A DNA stretch of 64,000 nt, taken from the NCBI RefSeq assembly GCF_900167085.1, contig NZ_FUXA01000008.1, forward strand, positions 21,774 to 85,773, written 5' to 3'. This stretch comes from Eubacterium ruminantium. GTDB taxonomy: Bacteria; Bacillota; Clostridia; Lachnospirales; Lachnospiraceae. The position numbers and the translations under genes were made by a program. Shown piece by piece: positions 19,055-27,900 of the stretch. Within the stretch, counting starts at the first letter, position 1. Every line of letters starts with the position of its first letter. Below the pieces are notes generated by a model. The model was not told the origin of the DNA. It did no database searches and saw nothing but the letters and a program-made list of their open reading frames with translations.

Positions 19055-19591
19055 CTACAGGAAAAGGTCCAACATCCTTTTCTCTTTCTGTGTCAACGCA
19101 TCAGTATCTTTAATCTCGAAACGATTCTCATCAACGTCCGAGATTATAAGTCTAGTATCTGATAACTTAGTAACCGCATTCGATCCCATATTCATGGAAA
19201 ACTTACATTCCCCTTTATCTGTCTTTACATGAAAATAAGCATATCCATATTCATCTTTAATATTATAGATTTTCTCGATCACCGGTGTAAAATAGCTGAG
19301 ATTTAACTGTTCATTCAGTATTTCCTGTACCTCCGAAGGCATAGCTTCAAGGTCTTCAATGATACCAATCTCCTTATCACCGTTACCATGATCCCTTATA
19401 GAAATATATTTATTTGCATCGGAAAAAGGAAAGAGTCTTACTACCTTGATGCGGTCATAATGCACGCCATTATAATCAAGACTTACAAATCCGCCTTCGG
19501 TCCTCTCAAACTTTTCTTTGTCAGTGATCATATGAATCGCTGTCATTTCCTCAGCTTTTTTCTCAAAAATATTTAGAGTATTGTCCGCCAT
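19055..19591 (-). CDS. DUF1854 family protein linked to ABC exporter pair
   Basis: 178 residues matching DUF1854: VVRLFPFSDANKYISIRD, then IIEDLEAMP, FTPVIEKIYNI, FHVKTDKG, RLIISDVDENRFEIKD and the end KRMLDLFL. The protein is soluble. It sits between the two exporter genes (23 bases after one, 20 before the other), the arrangement known for this family, so a regulatory or adaptor role for the transporter is likely, though no activity has been assigned that I know. Start ATG has GGGAG 6 bases upstream. Confidence 0.85.
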   Translation of the reverse strand: MADNTLNIFEKKAEEMTAIHMITDKEKFERTEGGFVSLDYNGVHYDRIKVVRLFPFSDANKYISIRDHGNGDKEIGIIEDLEAMPSEVQEILNEQLNLSYFTPVIEKIYNIKDEYGYAYFHVKTDKGECKFSMNMGSNAVTKLSDTRLIISDVDENRFEIKDTDALTQKEKRMLDLFL

Positions 19592-19614
19592 ATTCTTCTC
19601 CCATCTTTCAACCT

Positions 19615-21894
19615 TTAGAAATTCGTATTAAGTGCAAGGGACTTATTCTGTAATTCGAGAAGATTATGGAAAATACCATCTGTATTAGCCATAAGTTCTT
19701 CTTCAGTTCCCTCCTCAACTATTCGTCCACCATCAATAACTATCAGCCTGTCCGCATCACGAAGAGTCGAAAGTCTGTGGGCGATTGAAAGTGTTGTTCT
19801 TCCCTTAACAAGGTATTTAAGTGAATTCTGTATCGCCTTCTCAGTCTCCGTATCAACGCTGGCTGTAGCTTCATCAAGGATAAGAATCTTTGGATTGGCA
19901 AGTATAGCTCTTGCTATAGATATCCTCTGTTTCTCTCCTCCCGAAAGATCCTTTCCGGCAGCACTTATTACAGTGTCATATCCATCAGGAAGTCTTGAGA
20001 TAAATTCATGTGCACTCGCAAGCTTAGCTGCACGTATTATCTCTGCTCTTGATGCATTTTCATTTCCGTATGCAATATTCTTAGCAACGGATCCCATGAA
20101 GATATATGTATCCTGGGAAACCATGGCAACATTTCTTCTCAAATCTGAAAGTGCAAGATCTTTTACATCATTTCCGTCTATAAGAATGCTTCCTTCGTTT
20201 ACGTCATAGAGTCTGGAAATAAGATTTACCAAAGTTGATTTACCGGCTCCGGAACGTCCTACGATTCCAAGCATCTCGCCTTCTCTTATCTTGAGATTAA
20301 TATTCTTCAGTACCGGACGTCCAACCTGATAACCGAATGTAACATCATTTAAGACAATCTCGCCCTTAGGTGATTCCAGTCTCGTTGGATTTTCTTTCTC
20401 CTGTATGTCAGGGATTGCATCAATTATCTCAAATAATCTTTCTGCCGAATTGATACTGTCCGACCACATACGGAATACCCATGAGAAGAAATTCATCGGC
20501 TCATTGAGCTGCATAACATATCCTACAAAAGTGATAAGTACACCAAGCTCAATGCTATGTGTCTTAAGTACGAAGAATACTCCGACAATCCATATCCAGA
20601 TACTTGATATTTCCTGGATTAAGTTATATAAAATTGTGAATCTGTTTCTGAGTCTTACTATGTTGATCTCCGCATCACGAAGATTGTGATTCGGATGGAT
20701 AAATCTCTCTATCTCTGCTTTTTCCTGACCGAAAGCTTTAACTACTCTCGCTCCGGTAAGATTATCATTAGCCTTTCCTGTAACCGCTTTCTCTGCACGA
20801 TGTCTCTTACCTGCAAGCATCCAAAGTCCCGGACGAAGCTTTACTGTCATGACTACAAGAAGCGGAAGGAGAATGCATGCTATAAGAGCCATCTTCCAAT
20901 TCAATCTGTACATAACAACGAAAGTTACCACTATCGTTATACTGTGAACAAATATCATCGGAAGTCCGTCTACAAAGAACTCTCTGACTTTTTCGGAGTC
21001 ACTGAGAACTCTTGTCATAAGACCTCCTGTTTCTTTATTTACAAAGAAATTAAGAGACAGTTTACTCATATTGTCGAATACATCCGACTTTATATCTCTT
21101 ACTGCCGAGCTCGATACTTTCGCCATTACAAAAATCTGCATATATCTTGATAATCCGACAATGAGACGGCACCCTAACATGGCAAGAGCTACAATACCAA
21201 GAGCAAGAAGATATTTTCCTCCGAGTCCAAAATCAGAAAGGTATGCATCATCCTTTCCGATTACTTTATCGAAAAGAACCTTACCTGTAAGATATGGCCA
21301 GGCTATTCCCATAACAGCTGTAATACTGTATGTGAGAATAAGTGCACATATCTGAGCTTTATATCTTAGGAAGTACTTTAATGTTCTTCCGAAAATCGAT
21401 CTTTTGTTTTTCTTCTTTGGATTTTCTTCTTTTTTCTCTTCTTTTACTTCTTCGACAGGAATCTTTCCTTCTTTGACATATGTTCTAAGACGTCGAACGA
21501 AGAGATTCATCATTTCCAGATATTTGTTGGTGAAGACAGCGATTTTCACAGGAACCCCTTCATAATCAGAAGTCATAATATTGGTTCCTATATAATTCTC
21601 AAGCCTGATATGCTCCATTTTACTTAGATCATATAAAGTGATCTCATAATTCTCAGGCTCATCCAAAATGAATTCATCTGCCTCTCTGACTCCCTTAAAT
21701 AATTTAATATAATCTCCGGGAAGATGCATGATCATGACGCCCAACTTTTCTTTTGTAAAAAAGATATATCCCTTTACATACTCTCCGTCAGAAGACAGAT
21801 CAATGGGACTTGAAGAAAGAATATCCTTTTCAGAAATCCCCCGATCTTTAATCTGCTTCAATGCATTTTTAGAAAGTTTATTTTCCAGTTTCAT
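19615..21894 (-). CDS. ABC exporter half-transporter with N-terminal PH-like region
   Basis: 759 residues. Residues 1-150 are a soluble beta-rich region, followed by a highly charged Lys/Glu linker (EEVKEEKKEENPKKKNK, about 150-165), six membrane helices (about 175-470), and an ATPase domain with Walker A GRSGAGKS, signature LSGGE, ILDEATASVD and AHRLSTL. Both catalytic glutamate and switch histidine are present, as in its partner, so both ATP sites may be active. First gene of a four-gene operon: this gene, DUF1854, second exporter half, DUF4317. An (AT)n stretch at about 21937-21955 lies in the upstream region. Confidence 0.88.
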   Translation of the reverse strand: MKLENKLSKNALKQIKDRGISEKDILSSSPIDLSSDGEYVKGYIFFTKEKLGVMIMHLPGDYIKLFKGVREADEFILDEPENYEITLYDLSKMEHIRLENYIGTNIMTSDYEGVPVKIAVFTNKYLEMMNLFVRRLRTYVKEGKIPVEEVKEEKKEENPKKKNKRSIFGRTLKYFLRYKAQICALILTYSITAVMGIAWPYLTGKVLFDKVIGKDDAYLSDFGLGGKYLLALGIVALAMLGCRLIVGLSRYMQIFVMAKVSSSAVRDIKSDVFDNMSKLSLNFFVNKETGGLMTRVLSDSEKVREFFVDGLPMIFVHSITIVVTFVVMYRLNWKMALIACILLPLLVVMTVKLRPGLWMLAGKRHRAEKAVTGKANDNLTGARVVKAFGQEKAEIERFIHPNHNLRDAEINIVRLRNRFTILYNLIQEISSIWIWIVGVFFVLKTHSIELGVLITFVGYVMQLNEPMNFFSWVFRMWSDSINSAERLFEIIDAIPDIQEKENPTRLESPKGEIVLNDVTFGYQVGRPVLKNINLKIREGEMLGIVGRSGAGKSTLVNLISRLYDVNEGSILIDGNDVKDLALSDLRRNVAMVSQDTYIFMGSVAKNIAYGNENASRAEIIRAAKLASAHEFISRLPDGYDTVISAAGKDLSGGEKQRISIARAILANPKILILDEATASVDTETEKAIQNSLKYLVKGRTTLSIAHRLSTLRDADRLIVIDGGRIVEEGTEEELMANTDGIFHNLLELQNKSLALNTNF

Positions 21895-22093
21895 ACCCTT
21901 AAAATTCCCCTATCATACCATCGTGAATGATGAAAAATATATATATATATATTTGTTCCATTCATCATTTACTTACTGTCTACTTGTTCCGCCGGTATAT
22001 CGGGCAGGTTCATTCTAACCCCTATACTTCAGTTGATTATAACATGGAGCATTATTTAATTGAAATATACCAATAATATAATTTTCACATGGT

Positions 22094-22621
22094 TTGTCAG
22101 TCTGTGTCAAAGGAAAGCACTTTGATGAATCTGATATTGAAGAAGGGACTATCCGTTCCTACGATAAAAGAGATTATCGTCTTATGACTACCGATGGAAA
22201 GAAGAGCTTGAAGACAGATTGCATCAGCGCAGTACTTGCTTGCATGACTACTGCAACAAATAAGGTAGAATTCATCTCACAGATGGAAGAGCATGGCTAT
22301 GAAGTAAAGTGGGAATACATCACCTTTACACACATCGAATCCGGCAAATCTTTTAGAGATAAGAACTTAGCAGAAACATATAGTATCGAATTATCAAAGG
22401 AGATTTTAGAAGATGCTTTTAACAGAAACAGAACAGTTCAGGCGGAGCGAACTGCTATCACAGACGAAGGAAGCAGAGAACGCAAAGTATTGGAAAAACC
22501 AGTACGAGAAGCTACAGAAGAATACGCTAACCCAGATGCAGACCATAGAACGTCAGCAGAAAAGAATAGCACAGTTGGAGGAAAGCCTGGCAATGGCACT
22601 TTCAGAGAATGGCCAGTTTAG
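22094..22621 (+). pseudogene. Relaxase (MobA/VirD2 type) C-terminal fragment
   Basis: The frame reads SAVLACMTTATNKVEFISQMEEHGYEVKW, then YITFTHIESGKSFRDKNL, which is the C-terminal region found after the nicking domain of mobilization relaxases (repeat of 'F...M...GY.V.W...ITFT...G...RD..L'). The N-terminal nicking domain with its HxH motif is absent, and stop codons appear immediately upstream, so only a remnant remains; the only possible start is a TTG. It marks the left edge of the A+T-rich island and suggests arrival on a mobilizable element. The last 70 residues overlap the next gene in another frame and may be non-native. Confidence 0.65.
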
Positions 22622-23212
22622 ATACTTGACCGAAAAGTTGATGAAACAGCGAAACGAACTAGAGGAATCGTTGACTAGTATAAAAAGCTCCGCGAGACCT
22701 TTAGTCACTGCCTTGAACAGCTTAGGTCTTTCGGTTTCGGAAGTGGACTAAAAAGCAATACGCTTGAAACACAGGCAGATAGTGTAGCAGAAAAAATTGA
22801 AGAAATCCGCGCAAGAGTTGCTGCAGTAGATCACACTCTAAGAACTCAGTATCTACCATCTCAGGGAAAGGATTTTTGGATTGATAAACAGATAACTCTT
22901 GAGTATCAGGAAGAATACAGACTACTAGACGATTTTTCCGAGTTACTCAAATCAACTTCCCTTATGGTTCTTGCATTAGCTCAGTCAAAGCGTAATAATT
23001 TCCGTCCGGAAAAAGAAGTCGATATGCTTAAAGCCCTGACTTCAAATGAATTTGAATTAACAAAAGAAGAAGTAGCAACCTGCTTCACAACTGCGCTTGC
23101 CACTGCGGACAAGATGCTTAGCAATGTACCTTCCACTATGAAATCCTTGGAAGAATCTCATGTCTGTCAGCCGATTGACCACAACATTATAAGACGCGGG
23201 TGCAGAAGATAA
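22413..23212 (+). pseudogene. Mobilization-associated coiled-coil protein, frameshifted
   Basis: The first part (ATG at 22413, GGAG 10 bases upstream) is a Gln/Glu-rich coiled coil, EAENAKYWKNQYEKLQ and onward, ending at 22751. A second open stretch in the -1 frame runs from 22679 to 23212 with no ATG, GTG or TTG before 22964, and continues helical sequence (KKLRETFSHCLEQLRSFGFG, ADSVAEKIEEIRARV). Adding one base in the A5 run at 22682-22686 joins both into one protein of about 266 residues. It overlaps the relaxase end, as accessory mobilization genes often do. Either a decayed gene, a sequencing error or, less likely, programmed frameshifting. Confidence 0.55.
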
Positions 23213-23246
23213 AAAATGGCTTGGGCTTAATTGCCCAGGCCATTTT
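23213..23246. terminator. Bidirectional terminator between mobilization remnant and defence operon
   Basis: AAAATGGCTTGGGC pairs with GCCCAGGCCATTTT over a 6-base loop, with A and T runs on either side; it ends just before the stop codon of the convergent phosphorylase gene. Confidence 0.8.
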
Positions 23247-23248
23247 CC

Positions 23249-24472
23249 TTATTCATATTCAAAATATTTCGTTGCCAATTCCAGAAAGAGTTTTGCACTC
23301 GTATAAGACGCATATGCATGATAATTATCATTTTTATCTGAATCGGCAAAATCACACACAGATTTTAGCGCTATAAACTTAGGTTTTGGAGAAACTGACC
23401 ATCTTGACGCATAATATACCCCAAATATTTCCATTTCAACACCAACTGTATCTCGTATTTGACCATTCTTTATGCTCTCAACGACTTGCGGATTTGCAAT
23501 TACCGATGCACCTGACGCTACAGGCCCCATTACTACCTTTAATTCAGTTTCCGGTTTCGTTCCCATGAAACCATTCTTTATGCTCTGCAACAAAGAACCA
23601 TCTGCCGACACTTTACGAATCATAGTTGCGACATCTGTATCAATATGAATCTGATCTATAGTATTCCTATGAACAGCTTGCTCGTCTTCTACTACTTCTT
23701 TACCTGCGCCATAATCCCATGTATACTCCGCGGCTATAACATCTCCAAAATTTGCTTTCCCTTTAATCCCAGCCGTTATACCCGTCATCACAACATATCG
23801 CGGTGCAAAATTATAGATTAATCGAGTCGTTAATGTTGCCGCTGGAACCATACCCATATGAGTAGATTGTGCCATAACAACTCGCCTAGTTACACCTTCT
23901 TTTTTAAATGTCCCCTCTATATAGATATAATCGTCATCAGGTAAAGATACATTTTTAATATTATCAAGCGATGCCTTTACTAACGCCAACTCCTCGCCCA
24001 ATGCACAAATCACCGCAACATCATAATCATATGACCTTCTATCAATATTTTGAGTCAATATTGAGACAAAATCGCGAATGCTATTACTAAGTTTTTTTCG
24101 CCACTCATTCGTGGATACATCATAAAGCAATGATGTATGGATCATTCCTGATTCTATATCAAACTCTTTTGCCAACTCTTCATACGCAGAAAGCGCTATT
24201 ACATACCGCGGATATGTGTATTCGACAGCGCCTTTTATTTGCTTTAACAATTTTATGCCTGCGTCCTTTATCAATGATCCGCCCGCAATTTCCGGTAAAC
24301 AAATATCTAGTATCAATATATCAATAGAATTTCTTTTTAAAATCCGTTTAGCATCGTTGGCAAATATTGCCGTCTCGATTGACACCTGGCTTTCTCCGTA
24401 ACTCTTTTTTATTTCTGCAACTATATCATTTATCTTATTTACGTTATCGTCAACTACAAGTACCTTTATCAT
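23249..24472 (-). CDS. dtcC: Detocs effector DtcC-like: receiver domain fused to nucleoside phosphorylase
   Basis: 407 residues. Residues 1-140 form a response-regulator receiver: acidic pair Asp8-Asp9, phosphoacceptor Asp56 (LILDICLPE), Ser95. The usual beta-5 lysine position is Thr113. Residues 149-405 are a nucleoside phosphorylase/MTAN fold: VAVICALGEELA, MTGITAGIKGKANFGDVI, and the catalytic-type VEMEIF (Glu346, Glu348) and SVCDFAD (Asp374). In the published Detocs system the phosphorylase is activated by phosphotransfer and cleaves ATP to adenine and ribose triphosphate, stopping phage growth. Start is ATG with GGAG 6 bases upstream; a TTG 4 codons earlier is less likely. It overlaps dtcB by 23 bases. 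Function by homology; start and domains are seen. Confidence 0.85.
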   Translation of the reverse strand: MIKVLVVDDNVNKINDIVAEIKKSYGESQVSIETAIFANDAKRILKRNSIDILILDICLPEIAGGSLIKDAGIKLLKQIKGAVEYTYPRYVIALSAYEELAKEFDIESGMIHTSLLYDVSTNEWRKKLSNSIRDFVSILTQNIDRRSYDYDVAVICALGEELALVKASLDNIKNVSLPDDDYIYIEGTFKKEGVTRRVVMAQSTHMGMVPAATLTTRLIYNFAPRYVVMTGITAGIKGKANFGDVIAAEYTWDYGAGKEVVEDEQAVHRNTIDQIHIDTDVATMIRKVSADGSLLQSIKNGFMGTKPETELKVVMGPVASGASVIANPQVVESIKNGQIRDTVGVEMEIFGVYYASRWSVSPKPKFIALKSVCDFADSDKNDNYHAYASYTSAKLFLELATKYFEYE

Positions 24473-24917
24473 TTTCTTCTCCAATTATTTCATCGATTAT
24501 TTTTTTCAAGCTTATCGTCCATGAGGATTTTTCATAATTCACCGTTCCCTTCCAAATAGAAGAAAGTGTTTTTTCAAATTCTTCATTAAGAGCATCTATA
24601 GTGATTCCTCTATCTCCAAAGATATCAAACTGTGTAACAACGATTGTTGGAACCATCACCTTTCTATGCAACATACGCTTCATTATTTCCTTACCAGCTA
24701 TGGATTTTTTATCTCCTCCAGTGTCCTGAATATTCATATCATATACCGGCAAAGACATATCCAGCAATATCAAATCCCAATTTTCATCATATAATCTGCG
24801 TAACCCTGCTGTATAAGACATTGCATCATGTACACTTACGGTCGGATAATTCTTTTCCAAAAAAGCTTTAATCTTTTTCAACTTACTATGATTATCTTCA
24901 ATGACTAAAATTCTCAC
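24450..24917 (-). CDS. dtcB: Detocs DtcB-like stand-alone receiver protein
   Basis: 155 residues, a receiver domain only. Acidic pair Glu7-Asp8 (VIEDN), phosphoacceptor Asp53 (LILLDMSLP), Thr95 (IVVTQ) and Lys123 (IWKG) are all in place, so it should accept phosphate normally. No output domain follows. In Detocs, DtcB acts as a phosphate sink that prevents accidental firing of the effector by low-level kinase activity. A Gly/Lys-rich insertion (IQDTGGDKKS, 63-72) follows beta-3. The start overlaps the kinase stop (ATGA arrangement, 4 bases), and its end overlaps the effector start, so the three are translationally coupled. Confidence 0.85.
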   Translation of the reverse strand: MRILVIEDNHSKLKKIKAFLEKNYPTVSVHDAMSYTAGLRRLYDENWDLILLDMSLPVYDMNIQDTGGDKKSIAGKEIMKRMLHRKVMVPTIVVTQFDIFGDRGITIDALNEEFEKTLSSIWKGTVNYEKSSWTISLKKIIDEIIGEENDKGTCS

Positions 24918-27900
24918 TTATAATCACCCCCAATATCTACACAGAACACATTTTCTTTCTCATTAATTTCACACTTTACTTGTGGCTTCATATTTAAATC
25001 TATAGCCAAAATTTTATATATTTTTGGTATTCCCGAACCGCCTTCTTGCTTTGCTCTAGCTAAATATGATGAATCCGAAATCAAATTCATTGCCGATTCG
25101 ATTTTTTGCTTTGAAGCGTCAAGGCTTACGCTTGAATCAATTTGATTGCACATCCCTATAAAAACACCTTTCTCAGTCGATTTCAAAACACAATCTACTC
25201 TTTTGATTCCATCAATTGCCTTTGCATACTTGCTAATATTATCAAACAAAATGCAAAACATAGACGCAAAATACTTCCATGCACCCCCATCAATCTTTTT
25301 TGATAAATCTTTCTCAATGTAATTAATCTCAAACTCCATTGACGAATGTATGTTTTTAATAGTTTGTAACCCAACTTGACATGCCGCATCTAATTCAAAA
25401 TCCGAATACTGACCATCCGAAGTCCTTCTAAACCAGTCACTTATCTTTTCAAGTTCAGCATCCATGTCATTCTGTGCTTCTTTTATCCATTGGTCTGCTT
25501 CAATAAATTCCTCATTTAGATTCTTATATACTTTTTGAAGTCTACTAAATGCTTCGATATATCTCTGCTTTATATCATTTCGAATTGTTGAACGCATATT
25601 GTTTAAATTTAATTCAGTTAACTTCCACAATTGCTCAAAGACATTATCTATAAACTCTTCAAACTCAATATTTTCAGTTAGATAATTCTGAAACAGCTTT
25701 ATTTCTGTTTCAGTTAATGAGTAATCAAATATCCCGTGCGTTGGCTTTTCTTCTGTTGATATTTGAATTAGTTCTTTCTTTAAATATTCGACAATTGCAT
25801 CTGTTTCTTCTGTAAAAGCAATAATTGCCTGTTTTGCTTTGTTACGGTTATCTGGATTTCTAAGTTTATATAACCATCTGTCAGACACTTTATATTCCGA
25901 TGTTTCAACTTGTTTCTCGGCCAACATATTCATCCCCATTAATGGAGCACGCAATTGTCCTGTCAATGTGCCATGCCTAATATTCAGGCTAAGATAGGCG
26001 TCCAACCCATATTCTTCTCCTAATACAAATTCATTTCTAATTGTAGTTACGATTTCATTAAGGATCTGAGACGACTCCAAAGATACAATTGATACATTCT
26101 CTCCCCCCTCAAATCTCTTTAATGTGTCAATAATTACATCAAGTTTAGAATTTCGTGCATACATATATTTATTAAAGACACTCTTTAAGTCCTTGCCAAT
26201 TCTTGCTTTAATACCATCAGTATTTACTTGTATTTTATGCGTCTCTAAATTACTAACGCCATCATCTAAAAAGAGTTTATGTGTAATATCCTTAATTTCT
26301 TGGTCATATACATCCTCGTTCAAGGAATCCAATTCTCTTAACCTTTGACAAATAAGAATACGTTCCTCTTCCAACTCTCTAGTCGATCTAACACTAAGCA
26401 AAACAGGTCCCATTATCTCTGGTACACAAATATACCTTAAGAAAAAAATTAATTGCTGTTTCTCATAACTATCACATTCACATTCCATTTTTGACGGCTT
26501 GTCTATTTCGTTTAAATCTAAAAAATCTTCGAACGCAATTGATAAATCGTCCTTATTATTTGAGTCAAAATATGTTGTATATATGTAGTATAAAATTGGT
26601 ACCCTGATATTTTTTCTCTCTGTTAATGAACTATTCTCTGCATAGTCCATAAACTTATCCATTGGCGTCATAATCGCATATTCTTCACGCTTAATAAAAA
26701 GATGTATGAAATAATCTATTCCTCTTTCGAAATCCTCACGATTACTCATGCTATCCCATAATAATTTAGAGCATGCGACTTCATATAATTTCGGTAACTT
26801 TTTCTTTAAGAACACTCTATATGCAGAGAAATCATGCCTACTTTTCAACAGAAGAAGTTCACTAAGCTGATAAACCTTGCATAGTGATGCTGCCATTTTA
26901 TAGTCCTCATCAACTATCGCCATACTATATAATCTATAGTCTTCTCCCTCTATAAAATTTGCTTTTGTCAAGAAAGCTTTTGCCTCTGACTTTTCCAAAT
27001 TTTCTACAACTGTATCAACTGTTAAACGCTGCAAATTTGAGTATTTTATTCCCCTCTTTGCCTCATCACTATTAATTGGCTGAACGTGTCTCGTAATATG
27101 ATTATAAATATCACGAGACCACCGAGCATGAAAACTCCAAAAACACATTTTGTATATTGCATCAATCGCATCATTATAATCTTCTTCAAATGAATAAATA
27201 TTGTTAAGGTTTTTAATTATACGCTTCTTATTCTCACTAATATTGATATCCATAATATCAGCATCACAAAGTTGAGCACATTCAATATACAAATTATAAA
27301 GTCTAATGTCTGCTGGTCCGTTTTCGACACTCGCTTTCACCAACTCTAAACATCTATCTAAATTGCCCTGAATAAAAGCATTCCTTCCCTTAATTAATGA
27401 ATCATCTAAAGTAAATTTGTCTACTCTATTTACACCATTTGAAATAATAAATCTATAAGTAGTTGCGCAAGAATCATCTATTTCCTCTAAATAATCCATT
27501 ACCTCTGCAATCCATTCAGGAGCGGTTTGTTCAGGCCTTTCAGATGCATAATGTTCAATTATATCTAAGACCACTAAATATCTATCAATTAAAGGAAACC
27601 GGCATATCATATTCAGCAAACGTACTTTAGCTTCATCGTCCATTTTGAATAAAAACGGAGCAATAAAGAAAGTATAACAATCCTTCAACTCAGCCGATTC
27701 TGGATTAAGTCTTATAAATTTATCTAGTTCTCTTCTAACAATATATTCATAATCTCTAGCAAGCATTTCATTAGATGCCTTCATATCATAGAAGTTTATA
27801 ACTGTAGAAATAAAACCTTGACGCATAGAACTTACTAGCTCTTCTTTAACATCTTTTCCCAACATATGAAAAAGCAAAACTTTATTTTCCATCAACCATA

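Noticed and set aside
20686..21150. Open frame opposite the ABC exporter gene
   Set aside because: Antisense to conserved exporter membrane helices; composition typical of shadow frames.
21937..21957. (AT)n run upstream of the ABC exporter operon
   Set aside because: Simple dinucleotide repeat in A+T-rich DNA; no sign of function beyond bending or promoter flanking.
22676..22690. Programmed -1 frameshift signal in the coiled-coil gene
   Set aside because: The zero-frame codons do not form a good X XXY YYZ heptamer (ATA would have to re-pair on TAT) and no obvious downstream pseudoknot is seen; a simple indel is likelier.
23249..24472. Ordinary MTA/SAH nucleosidase (mtnN) for methyl recycling
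   Set aside because: Fusion to a receiver domain and overlap with a receiver and a kinase gene point to a signalling effector rather than housekeeping.
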